Assembly: GCA_020852655.1 (NCBI GenBank)
Contig: JADZAI010000104.1
Span: 1 to 64,000, forward strand
Length of the DNA stretch: 64,000 nucleotides
Direction: 5' to 3'
Source of the DNA: Alphaproteobacteria bacterium
Lineage (GTDB): Bacteria > Pseudomonadota > Alphaproteobacteria > Micropepsales > Micropepsaceae
Shown: piece by piece, positions 27,279 to 35,264 of the stretch
How the letters are laid out: every line of letters begins with the position of its first letter
How positions within the stretch are numbered: position 1 is the stretch's first letter
Made by a program: the position numbers and the translations under genes
The notes under the pieces: generated by a model
The model's input: only the letters and a program-made list of their open reading frames with translations
Database searches by the model: none
What the model was told of the DNA's origin: nothing

Positions 27279-28883
27279 CTAACCCACCTGGCCGACGAAG
27301 GCGCCCCAGGGCTTCAGCGACAGGCCGCCGCCGCCGAAGCCCCAGCCCCCCGGACCGAACTCGAACGGCGAAACCGAGGTCTGGGCCGGGAGCTTGTGGA
27401 CCGCCGCATCGTTGCTGAGGTTGAAGACGCAGAGCAGGCTCTGTTCGGGATGGATGCGCTTGAAGGCGAGGACCTGGTCGCCTGCCTCGACGATCTCGAT
27501 ATTGCCGGTGACGAGCGCCGGCATCTGACGGCGCATCGCGACGGTCCGGCGCGTGAAGTTCAGGACCGAGTCCGCGTCGCCTTCCTGCACGTTGGCCGCC
27601 ATTTTCTGGTGTTCGGGATCGACGGGGAGCCAGGGCATGCCCGTCGTGAAGCCGGCATGCGGCGCATCCACGCGCCACGGCATCGGCGTACGCTCGGGAT
27701 CGCGGCCCTTGCCGTGCGGAAAATAGAGTTCACCCACAGGGTCCCGCACCTGGTCGAAGGTGATGTCGCCGTCGCCCAGCCCCAGCTCCTCGCCCTGATA
27801 TAGGAGCACAGTGCCCTTGAGGCTGAGGAGCAGCGTCAGGGCCAGTTTTGCGAGCTGGTCGTTTCGCTTGCCGCCGCCATAGCGGCTCACGGTGCGCGAC
27901 ACGTCGTGGTTCGAGAAGGTCACGCAGGGCCAGACATGCGGCCGCTCGTTCAGGAAGCGGTAATAGGCTTCGAAAATCTGCGGGCGGAAGGTCCGGTCGT
28001 CGAGGAAGGTGAAGGTGTAGCCGGACTGGAGGCCGTGCGTTTCGCCGACATACTCGCCGATGAGGCCCGGCTCTTCCGAGAACTCGCCGAAGGCAAACCG
28101 GTTGCCGAAGCCTTCCACGACGGCGCGCACGTCATCGAGCGCCTTGCGGTTCTCGGGCAGGTTCGAATCGTGGATGCGCTTCTGCATGTTGGGCGCGTGC
28201 GCCCACTGCATCTTGCCGCGCATGTTGGGCGGGATGGCCGGATTGTCGCGCAGCTTGTCGTCGTGGAGAAACGAGTTCGCCACGTCGAGACGGAAGCCGT
28301 CGACGCCCTTGTTGAGCCAGAACCTGAGGACGTTGAGCGCCGCCTGGCGGGCCTCGGGATTGCGCCAGTTCAGCTTGGGCTGGCTGCGCAGGAATTTGTG
28401 GAAGTAATATTTGCGGCGCGCGGGATGATAGGACCACGCCGGTCCGCCGAAGACGCTCAGCCAGTTGTTGGGCGGCCCGCCGTCATCCTTGGCCTCGGCC
28501 CAGACATACCAGTCGCCCTTGGTCGAATTCTCGCCCTCCAGGCTTTCGAGGAACCAGGGGTGGCGCATCGAGGTATGGGCCAGCACCTCGTCCATGACGA
28601 GCCGGAGGCCGCGCCCGTGCATCTCGGCGAGCAGCGCGTTGAACGCCGCCATGCCCCCCATCTCGGGGGCGATATCCTCGTAGTCCGAGACGTCGTAGCC
28701 GAAATCCCGGTTCGGGCTCGGGTGCACCGGCGACAGCCACAAGGCGTCCACGCCCAAGGCCTGGACATAGTCCATCTTGGAGATCAGTCCCGGCAAATCG
28801 CCGATGCCGTCGCCGTCGCTATCGCAGAAACTCCGCGGATAGACCTGGTAGACGACGGCACCCTTCCACCACGGAGCCGTCAT
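27279..28883 (-). CDS. GH13 alpha-glucosidase (oligo-1,6-glucosidase/AglA type)
   Basis: A 534-residue glycoside hydrolase 13. The nucleophile Asp is in GFRLDVAN, the acid/base Glu in FAFGEFSEEP and the transition-state Asp in FSNHDVSR. Conserved region I reads MDEVLAHTS, with Ala where many members have Asn. There is no signal peptide, so it acts in the cytoplasm on short alpha-glucosides such as maltose or isomaltose. It starts 6 bp after the ClpP-like stop, so the two are probably cotranscribed. No sugar transporter is nearby. Confidence 0.9.
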   Translation of the reverse strand: MTAPWWKGAVVYQVYPRSFCDSDGDGIGDLPGLISKMDYVQALGVDALWLSPVHPSPNRDFGYDVSDYEDIAPEMGGMAAFNALLAEMHGRGLRLVMDEVLAHTSMRHPWFLESLEGENSTKGDWYVWAEAKDDGGPPNNWLSVFGGPAWSYHPARRKYYFHKFLRSQPKLNWRNPEARQAALNVLRFWLNKGVDGFRLDVANSFLHDDKLRDNPAIPPNMRGKMQWAHAPNMQKRIHDSNLPENRKALDDVRAVVEGFGNRFAFGEFSEEPGLIGEYVGETHGLQSGYTFTFLDDRTFRPQIFEAYYRFLNERPHVWPCVTFSNHDVSRTVSRYGGGKRNDQLAKLALTLLLSLKGTVLLYQGEELGLGDGDITFDQVRDPVGELYFPHGKGRDPERTPMPWRVDAPHAGFTTGMPWLPVDPEHQKMAANVQEGDADSVLNFTRRTVAMRRQMPALVTGNIEIVEAGDQVLAFKRIHPEQSLLCVFNLSNDAAVHKLPAQTSVSPFEFGPGGWGFGGGGLSLKPWGAFVGQVG

Positions 28884-28889
28884 CGCCGG

Positions 28890-29489
28890 CTACTTGATGT
28901 CGGCGATGTTGTCGATGATGTGGGTGACGATGCCGTATTCCTTGGCATCCTTCGGGCCCATCCAGAAGTTGCGGTCGGTGTCGATGTCGACCTTCTCGAT
29001 GGGCTGGCCGGTCTCGCGGGCGATGATGGCGTTGATGCGCTTGCGCATCTTGATGATCTCTTCCGCCTCGATCTGGATGTCCGACGCCTGGCCGCGCACG
29101 CCGCCGAGCGGCTGGTGCAGCATGAAGCGGGTGTTGGGCAGGCAGTAGCGGTTCTCTTTCTTGGCGCCGAGGAAGATGTGGGCGCCGGCCGAGGCGACCC
29201 AGCCCGAGCCGATCATCACGACGCGCGGCTTCACGAACTGGATCATGTCGTGGATCACGTCGCCGCTCTCCACATGGCCGCCGGGCGAGGAGACGATGAC
29301 CTTGATGTCGGCATCGCCTTCCGCGGAAAAGGCCAGCAATTGCGCCGTCACGCGCTCGGCGATCTTGTCGTTGATCTCGCCGAAAATGAGGATCGTGCGG
29401 GCCTTGTAGAGCGCCTGCCCGACCGGGGACGGGACGATGCTCTCGGCCTTCTCATCCTTCTTGTCGCCTTCGTCCAGCATCCAGGTCAC
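28890..29489 (-). CDS. ClpP-family serine protease subunit (second, non-canonical type)
   Basis: A 199-residue ClpP-fold protein. Triad residues are visible: Ser in GSGWVASAGAHIF, His in RFMLHQPLGG and Asp in VDIDTDRNFWMG. The Ser motif departs from the usual GQAASMGA. The GTG at 29489 is preferred because GGAG lies six bases before it; ATG 29480 would be too far from it. It is not next to clpX or tig as the housekeeping clpP usually is, and it is followed by the GH13 gene. Probably a paralogue with its own partner ATPase elsewhere. Confidence 0.87.
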   Translation of the reverse strand: MTWMLDEGDKKDEKAESIVPSPVGQALYKARTILIFGEINDKIAERVTAQLLAFSAEGDADIKVIVSSPGGHVESGDVIHDMIQFVKPRVVMIGSGWVASAGAHIFLGAKKENRYCLPNTRFMLHQPLGGVRGQASDIQIEAEEIIKMRKRINAIIARETGQPIEKVDIDTDRNFWMGPKDAKEYGIVTHIIDNIADIK

Positions 29490-29651
29490 TTGGTTCTCCA
29501 CTGAAGGCGGCCGAACCGGCCGCGGAGTCGAGCGACCTAGATAAGGGGTTCGGCGACGGGGTGAAAGGGCGGCCGTCTCCGCCTGGTTACGAAACAATAT
29601 TGCGAAACAGCGGCGCAGGGGCCGGCCAACGCACCCCAACCTGGGTCAGGC

Positions 29652-29717
29652 ATTCGAACGTCGATTTTGCGCATACCCGGCTTTTTACGCTACGGCATGC
29701 AATCGAACGTCGATTTC
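29652..29717. promoter_or_regulatory. Two direct copies of a TCGAACGTCGATTT site in the clpP-like upstream region
   Basis: The 14-mer TCGAACGTCGATTT occurs at 29654-29667 and 29703-29716, 49 bp apart. The second copy is a perfect inverted repeat AATCGA-ACG-TCGATT. They lie in the 266-bp gap (29490-29755) between the ClpP-like gene and the flavoprotein gene, where I see no ORF. Paired operator sites are the simplest reading; the regulator is unknown. Confidence 0.45.
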
Positions 29718-29755
29718 GGGGCTTTTCTCGCGGTGCGCGCGGGAAAAACCGCACG

Positions 29756-30922
29756 TCAGAATGCGTTCTCCGTCGGGAGCCCGAGGAGGTGGCGGCCGTA
29801 TTGTTCGGAGACGCGGTCGGGGTGGGCGTTGATGTGGAGGGGCATGGCCTGGAAGTCGCGATAGCGTCGTTCGAAGGGGGCGCCCTCGCGCAGGCCGTTG
29901 CCGCCCAGCACGCGCAGGATCAGCCGCATCGCCTCGTCGCAAAGGCGGAGCGCGAGCATGGTTGAGCCGAGCTGGTCCAGATAGTCCGGTTCCGCCGGGG
30001 TGCGGCCGGCGGCGATGCGGCTGTCCGTCCGGGCGCAGGCGCCGAAAACGGCGTCGCGCGCCGCCCCGATAGCGGCGGCCGCCTGGCCCAGATTCACATG
30101 GATGGTGGGGCGCTCCACCATCTTGACGCCCATGATGGCGATACGACCCTTGATGCCCTCGGCCGCCTCGCGCAGCGCCTGCGCCGCCACGCCGACCGCC
30201 ATCGCGCCCAGCCAGAGATCGGAGAGGCCCACCCAGTCCTCGCGATAACGCGCGTCCACCATCGCCCGCTCGGGCTCGCGGAACGCTTCCCGGAAGCGTG
30301 GGGGAAAGTCCACGATGGAGCGCGCAGGCACACGCACGTCGGTGTAGTGGATGTGGTCGGTTGCGGAGGCCCGCAGGCTCATCGCCTTCCAGGTCGGATC
30401 GATGCGGACGCCGGGCTGGTCCAGCCGCAGGAGGGCGAAGCGCGGGGCGCGGGCGCCTTCGGGGACGAAGGTCACGCCGGCATAATCCGCGTAGCGCCCG
30501 CCCGAGCCGAAGGACGCGACGCCGTTGAGGACCGTCGTGTCGCCGTCCGCGCGGCCGGATATGGCCGTACCCGCCCCCGCCGGAAAGCACACCCAGCGGT
30601 GCGACCGCACGATATCGGCGAGCAGATCCTGGTGCTCCGGGCCGAGTAGGCCACAGAAGAAGTGGAACGTGCAGAGGTGGTTCCACAGGCACCAGGCGGT
30701 CGATCCGCAGGCGGCGGCCACCGCTTCGAGTTCCCGCGCAATCGCTCCGACACCGCTCTCCAGGCCGCCGAGGCCGCGGCTCGCCGACATGCGCATGACG
30801 TCGCTGGCCTTGATGGCCGCGATGACGTCGGGCGAAACGGAGCGCGTCGCGTCGGCCTCGGCGGCCTGGGCCGCGATGGCGGGAAGCAGCGGCGCTACGA
30901 GGAGTTCTGCGCGATCGGACAT
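29756..30922 (-). CDS. Acyl-CoA-dehydrogenase-like flavoprotein (two-component monooxygenase type)
   Basis: A 388-residue protein of the acyl-CoA dehydrogenase superfamily. The N-terminal helical domain (SPDVIAAIKASDVMRM, GSTAWCLWNHL), beta domain (GVASFGSGGRYADY, FALLRLDQPGVRI) and C-terminal helical domain (YLDQLGSTMLALRLCDEAMRLILRVLGGNGL) are in order. The Trp/His-rich middle and lack of the usual dehydrogenase Glu context point to the DszC/HpaB-like FMNH2-dependent branch rather than fatty-acid oxidation. No flavin reductase is adjacent. Substrate unknown. Confidence 0.82.
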   Translation of the reverse strand: MSDRAELLVAPLLPAIAAQAAEADATRSVSPDVIAAIKASDVMRMSASRGLGGLESGVGAIARELEAVAAACGSTAWCLWNHLCTFHFFCGLLGPEHQDLLADIVRSHRWVCFPAGAGTAISGRADGDTTVLNGVASFGSGGRYADYAGVTFVPEGARAPRFALLRLDQPGVRIDPTWKAMSLRASATDHIHYTDVRVPARSIVDFPPRFREAFREPERAMVDARYREDWVGLSDLWLGAMAVGVAAQALREAAEGIKGRIAIMGVKMVERPTIHVNLGQAAAAIGAARDAVFGACARTDSRIAAGRTPAEPDYLDQLGSTMLALRLCDEAMRLILRVLGGNGLREGAPFERRYRDFQAMPLHINAHPDRVSEQYGRHLLGLPTENAF

Positions 30923-30945
30923 GGCGGCGGCTCGAAATTCACGTT

Positions 30946-31710
30946 TCAGTTCACACCAACCGCGGCGCTGAGGACGGGGCCGATCTCGGCATTGATGACC
31001 AGGTCGGCGAGGGAGTCGAGTTCGGTTTCCTCGCGGTTGAGGATGACGAGGCGGGCCCCGTTACGTTTGGCGGCGATGGGAATGCCGGCGGCGGGATAGA
31101 CGACGAGCGAGGAGCCCACGGCGAGCATGAGATCGCACTCATAGGCTTCCATCGTGGCGCGCTCCATCTCGGCCTCGGGCATGGCCTGGCCGAAGGAGAT
31201 GGTGGCGGACTTGATGATCCCACCGCACGAGGTGCAGTCGGGCGCGTCGCCGGTTTCGGCCCACATCCGCTTCACCACGTCGTTCTCGTAGCGCAGGCCG
31301 CAGGAGAGGCATTTGCAGTAACGCGTGGTGCCGTGGACCTCGACGACCTTGTCCTCGGGCACGCCGCCCTGCTGGTGCAGGCCGTCGATGTTCTGCGTCA
31401 CCACGAGGCTGACCTTGCCGGTGACGACGAGGCGCGCGATGGCGCGATGGCCGGCATTCGGCTCGGCTTTGGCGATCGTGTCCTCGCCTTCGAAGCGGCG
31501 GGTCCAGGCTTCGCGCCGGATCTCGCGCGAACGGACGAAGTCCTGGAACTGGATCGGCTTCATGCGGGTCCAGAGGCCCGAGGGCGAGCGGAAGTCCGGG
31601 ATGCCGCTTTCGGTCGAGATGCCGGCGCCGGTGAACACCATCGCGCGGCGCGACTCGGCGAGCAGCTCCCTGAGCTTCGCAATGCCGTCCTGCTGGCCGG
31701 TCCGGATCAT
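30946..31710 (-). CDS. Sir2-family NAD-dependent deacylase
   Basis: A 254-residue sirtuin with NAD-binding GAGISTESGIPDFRS, catalytic His in VVEVHGTTRYCKC, TQNIDGLHQQGG, a zinc site of four Cys (CKCLSC and CTSCGG), and VGSSLVVYPAAGIP. It removes acyl groups from Lys in proteins using NAD+. The ATG at 31710 overlaps the phnE2 stop by 4 bp, so it is the last gene of the phn transporter operon, an uncommon companion. Confidence 0.92.
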   Translation of the reverse strand: MIRTGQQDGIAKLRELLAESRRAMVFTGAGISTESGIPDFRSPSGLWTRMKPIQFQDFVRSREIRREAWTRRFEGEDTIAKAEPNAGHRAIARLVVTGKVSLVVTQNIDGLHQQGGVPEDKVVEVHGTTRYCKCLSCGLRYENDVVKRMWAETGDAPDCTSCGGIIKSATISFGQAMPEAEMERATMEAYECDLMLAVGSSLVVYPAAGIPIAAKRNGARLVILNREETELDSLADLVINAEIGPVLSAAVGVN

Positions 31711-32582
31711 GTGCGCTCTCCGACGATGAGCGACCTCAGACGCTTCGAGATGGCATCGATGACGGCAACGAGCACGAGGAAGACGACCAGGATGAAGGCC
31801 ACCATCGACCATTGGCTGTTGCGGGCGAGATCGGAGAGGTAGTAGCCGATGCCGCCCGCGCCGACGATGCCGAGCACCGCGGCCGAACGTACGTTGGACT
31901 CGAAGAAGTAGAGCGCCTGACTGAGCTGCACCGGCAGCACCTGCGGAACCAGGGCGAAGCGGAGAATCTGAAGCCGCGTCGCGCCCGTCGCGGTTACGCC
32001 GTCGACGGGTTTGCGGTCGGCGTTCTCGATCGTCTCGGCGCCGAGTTTCGCAAGGGCGGCGAAGTCCGACATCATCAGCGCCAACACGCCGGCCATCGGG
32101 CCGAGACCGATCGAGGCGACGAAGATGAGCGCCCAGATCAGCGAGGGGATGCCGCGGAACATGTCGAAGAAGCGGCGCACGATGAAGTGCGCGGCGCGGT
32201 TCGGCACGACGTTCGAGGCGCCGAGGAAGGCGAGCGGAAAGGCGATCAGCGCGGCAAAGAGCGTGCCGAGGAACGCCATGCCGAGCGTCTCGCCGGTCGC
32301 GGAGAGGAACTCGCCGGTGTAGCAGACGGTCTCCAGCGGCGGCTCGGCGCGTACGCAGGGGTCCGGCGGGAGCATCTCGACGATGAAGCCGGCAAGACGG
32401 GAGATGCCCTTCCACAGGAGTTCGGGCGTCAGGCCGAACCTGACCCAGAGCCAGGCGAGATAGGCGAGCGCGACCGTCGATCCGATCCACGGCAGCGCCC
32501 CCTTCCAGAGCGGGGGCGCGATGATGGCGCGGTGCGCGGCGCGGGCGGCGGCCATGCGTTCGGGGGTGAGGCCGGCCATCAT
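31707..32582 (-). CDS. phnE: Phosphonate-type ABC transporter permease 2
   Basis: A 291-residue permease of the PhnE family with about six membrane segments, a periplasmic insert holding two Cys (PPDPCVRAEPPLETVCYTG) and the EAA-type loop ENADRKPVDGVTATGATRLQI. It starts with a double ATG overlapping the phnE1 stop and ends overlapping the sirtuin start. It pairs with PhnE1 to form the membrane channel for phosphonate, phosphite or a similar anion. Confidence 0.88.
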   Translation of the reverse strand: MMAGLTPERMAAARAAHRAIIAPPLWKGALPWIGSTVALAYLAWLWVRFGLTPELLWKGISRLAGFIVEMLPPDPCVRAEPPLETVCYTGEFLSATGETLGMAFLGTLFAALIAFPLAFLGASNVVPNRAAHFIVRRFFDMFRGIPSLIWALIFVASIGLGPMAGVLALMMSDFAALAKLGAETIENADRKPVDGVTATGATRLQILRFALVPQVLPVQLSQALYFFESNVRSAAVLGIVGAGGIGYYLSDLARNSQWSMVAFILVVFLVLVAVIDAISKRLRSLIVGERT

Positions 32583-33496
32583 CGGGACGCTCCGATGAAG
32601 CGATGGCGGATCCGTTCCGACGTCAGGTCGATGACGAAGATGAGGGCGATCACGAGCAGGATGATCGCAAGCGCGTCGTCGAAGCGCAGGTTTTCGATTG
32701 CGATGACGAGATCCTGGCCGATGCCGCCGGCGCCGACATAGCCTACGGCGGCGGCGGCCGCGATGTTGATCTCCAGACGGAGCAACGCGTACGAGAAGAA
32801 GTTCGGCATGATCTGCGGCATGACGCCGAAGCGGATCGCATGAAACCAGTTGCCGCCCGTGGCGCGCACGCCTTCCAGCGGCTTCATGTCGATGTTCTCG
32901 TGGACTTCGCTCATCAGCTTGCCGAGCGCGCCCGTCGTGTGGAGCGCGATGGCGAGCACGCCCGCCGCGGCGCCGGGTCCGAAGGCCTGGACGAAGACGA
33001 GCGCGACGATGATGTCGGGCAATGTGCGGAAGAATTCGAGCAGGCGCCGCGTGAGCATCGAAATCCACCGGCCGGGGCCGATGTTGCGGGCAGCGATGAA
33101 GGACAGCAGGAAGGCCGCGCCGCCGCCGATCGCGGTCGCGAGGATGGCCATCTGGATCGACTCCCACAGGAGACCGATCCAGCGCGGCAAGGCATAGAAC
33201 CAATAGGCGAGCGAGCCTTCGGTCGTGGCATTGCCGGCCAGCTTCGCCCATTGGAGGTCGGGAAGGGCGCGGGCCAGGAAGGCCTGCATGCGCGGAACGC
33301 CTTCGAAGAGGCGGATGAGGTCGAACTGCGCGATGTAGGCCGATGCGCCCAGCGCCAGCACGAACAGAACCGCGCCGACGGCGAAGAAGACATACCAGCG
33401 GCGCGCATGGACCGCGTGCTCGCGCCGGAAGGCGGCGATGGCAGTGCTGGCGCGCTCATCCCCGGCAGCGTCGATCAGTCCGGCGAGCGTGCTCAT
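32579..33496 (-). CDS. phnE: Phosphonate-type ABC transporter permease 1
   Basis: A 305-residue PhnE-family permease with a longer N-terminal cytoplasmic region, membrane helices from about residue 36 and the loop ENIDMKPLEGVRATGGNWFHAI, closely parallel to that of PhnE2. Two different PhnE subunits are the rule in rhizobial-type phnCDE1E2 operons. It is coupled upstream to phnD and downstream to phnE2 by 4-bp overlaps. Confidence 0.88.
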   Translation of the reverse strand: MSTLAGLIDAAGDERASTAIAAFRREHAVHARRWYVFFAVGAVLFVLALGASAYIAQFDLIRLFEGVPRMQAFLARALPDLQWAKLAGNATTEGSLAYWFYALPRWIGLLWESIQMAILATAIGGGAAFLLSFIAARNIGPGRWISMLTRRLLEFFRTLPDIIVALVFVQAFGPGAAAGVLAIALHTTGALGKLMSEVHENIDMKPLEGVRATGGNWFHAIRFGVMPQIMPNFFSYALLRLEINIAAAAAVGYVGAGGIGQDLVIAIENLRFDDALAIILLVIALIFVIDLTSERIRHRFIGASR

Positions 33497-34425
33497 GCGG
33501 CCGTCCGGCGGGAGGTTTCTTCCTCGGCCTTGATGTCGAAGATGACCTTGTAGAAGCCGGGTGGCGCGGGCACGAAGCCCTGCCCCTGCCCGCCGGTCAA
33601 CGCCTCGAACGCAGCCTTGTCGGCCTGGCGCAGATTGATGTGCGCGTCGATGACCTTCTGGCGCAGATCGGGCTGAAGTCCCATGCGCATCACGAACGGG
33701 CCGTTGGGGATGGGGCCGCTCTTCCAGACGATGCGGAGGTCCTTCATGTCGAGCGACCTGTTTTCGACGAGGCGGCGGAGGATGCCGCGCGAAAAGCCCT
33801 CGGCCTCGTCGCCGACGCCGGAGGCCCAGGTCACACCGGCGTCCGTCGTGCCGTTGAGCACGGAAAAGACCGCCTGCTCGTGACCGCCGGCGAAGATGTA
33901 TTTGGAGAAGAACTTCTCGGGGTCGTTGCCCTCCTTGCGCATGTAGTAGCGCGGGATGAGGTAGCCCGAGGCCGAGTTGACGTCGGCGAAGGCCATGGTG
34001 TGGCCACGCAGATCGGCGAGCGTATGGAACGGCGAGGATGCCTTCACGAACAGGACGGCGATGTAGTTGATGGTGCCGTCCTTCTCCTTCATCGTCAGCG
34101 GTGCGTCGACGCCGTCGCCCATCTCCTTCTTGATGGTCGCGTAGTTGGCCGGCCCCATGATGCCGAAGTCGATCTGGTCGTTTTCCATGGCGAGCGCGAC
34201 GCCGGAATAGCCGGCGGCGCGAAACGAGCGGAGCGGCAGGCCGGTTTCGCGTTCGATATAGTGCTGATAGTTGGTCAGCGCGCCGATGCGGGCGGGATTG
34301 GTCTCGAGCGTGGAGAAGCCGCTGACGAGTTCGCGCGGACGGCCATTGGCGTCGAACCGTCCCGGCGCGCAGCCCGTGAGTGCCAAGGCCGCAGCTCCGG
34401 TGGTGAATCCGCGGCGCGTAATCAT
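33493..34425 (-). CDS. phnD: Phosphonate-type substrate-binding protein, Tat/lipoprotein
   Basis: A 310-residue PhnD-family protein. The N-terminus MITRRGFTTGAAALALTGCAPG combines a twin-Arg motif with a lipobox (LTGC). The binding domain has GFSTLETNPARIGAL, MENDQIDFGIMGPANY, HTMAFADVNSASGYLIPRYY and VTWASGVGDEAEG. It presents phosphonate, phosphite or phosphate-like ligands to PhnE1/E2. No C-P lyase or phosphonatase gene is in the window, so the ligand is open. Confidence 0.88.
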   Translation of the reverse strand: MITRRGFTTGAAALALTGCAPGRFDANGRPRELVSGFSTLETNPARIGALTNYQHYIERETGLPLRSFRAAGYSGVALAMENDQIDFGIMGPANYATIKKEMGDGVDAPLTMKEKDGTINYIAVLFVKASSPFHTLADLRGHTMAFADVNSASGYLIPRYYMRKEGNDPEKFFSKYIFAGGHEQAVFSVLNGTTDAGVTWASGVGDEAEGFSRGILRRLVENRSLDMKDLRIVWKSGPIPNGPFVMRMGLQPDLRQKVIDAHINLRQADKAAFEALTGGQGQGFVPAPPGFYKVIFDIKAEEETSRRTAA

Positions 34426-35186
34426 GTGGCCTTCAGGTCCTGGCCGTATATGCGCTGGCGCGTGGCATGGTCGAGACCGGTGGGCGGGCCGTCATAGACG
34501 ATCCTGCCGCGCTCCATGCCGACGATGCGCCGGCAATATTGCTCGGCGACATCCAGGTCATGGAGATTGCAGAGGACGGTGATGCCTTCGCGCGCGTTGA
34601 CCCCGGCAAGCGCATCCATGACCGCTTCGCTGTTCTGCGGATCGAGCGAGGCAATGGGTTCGTCGGCGAGGATCAGCTTGGGCTCCTGCATGAGGGCGCG
34701 GGCTATCGCGACGCGCTGCTGCTGGCCGCCGGAGAGCGTCTCGGCACGCTGGAGCGCCGCGTCGGCGAGATCGAAGCGGGCGAGGATCGCGACGGCCGCG
34801 GCGCGCTCGTCTTCCGAGAAGAGCATGAACAGGCTCGACAGGGTCGAGCGCTTCTGAAGCCGGCCGACGAGAACGTTGGTCAGCACGTCGAGGCGGCCGG
34901 AGAGATTGAACTGCTGGAAGATCATGGCGCAGTCGGCGCGCCACTGGCGCAGCGCGGCGCCCTTCAGCGCGGTGACGTCGGTGTCGTTGAAGAAGACCTT
35001 GCCCGCGGTCGGCTCGTGCAGGCGGTTGATGCAGCGCAGGAGCGTCGACTTGCCGGCGCCGGAGCGGCCGATGATGCCGACGAACTCGCCGGGCTGGAAC
35101 GTCAGCGACACGTCGTCGAGCGCTCGCCGCGCCCCGAAGCTCTTGGACAGACCAGCCAGTTTGAGCATGCGCCCCGCCGAACTCAT
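34422..35186 (-). CDS. phnC: Phosphonate-type ABC transporter ATPase
   Basis: A 254-residue ABC ATPase with Walker A GRSGAGKST, signature LSGGQQQR, Walker B LILADEP and D-loop SLDP, and the PhnC-type insertion LQKRSTLSSLFMLFSEDERAAA. It is the first gene of the operon phnC-phnD-phnE1-phnE2-sir2, all joined by 4-bp overlaps. The 78 bp upstream (35187-35264) hold no gene, and I see no Pho-box-like repeat in it. Confidence 0.9.
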   Translation of the reverse strand: MSSAGRMLKLAGLSKSFGARRALDDVSLTFQPGEFVGIIGRSGAGKSTLLRCINRLHEPTAGKVFFNDTDVTALKGAALRQWRADCAMIFQQFNLSGRLDVLTNVLVGRLQKRSTLSSLFMLFSEDERAAAVAILARFDLADAALQRAETLSGGQQQRVAIARALMQEPKLILADEPIASLDPQNSEAVMDALAGVNAREGITVLCNLHDLDVAEQYCRRIVGMERGRIVYDGPPTGLDHATRQRIYGQDLKAT

Positions 35187-35264
35187 TCGGGACGGAAGCT
35201 TAGAGCGGAAGTGCGCGCGAAGGCCAAGGCCCGACTGAGGCCGCGGCGGCGCGTCATGGGTCTG

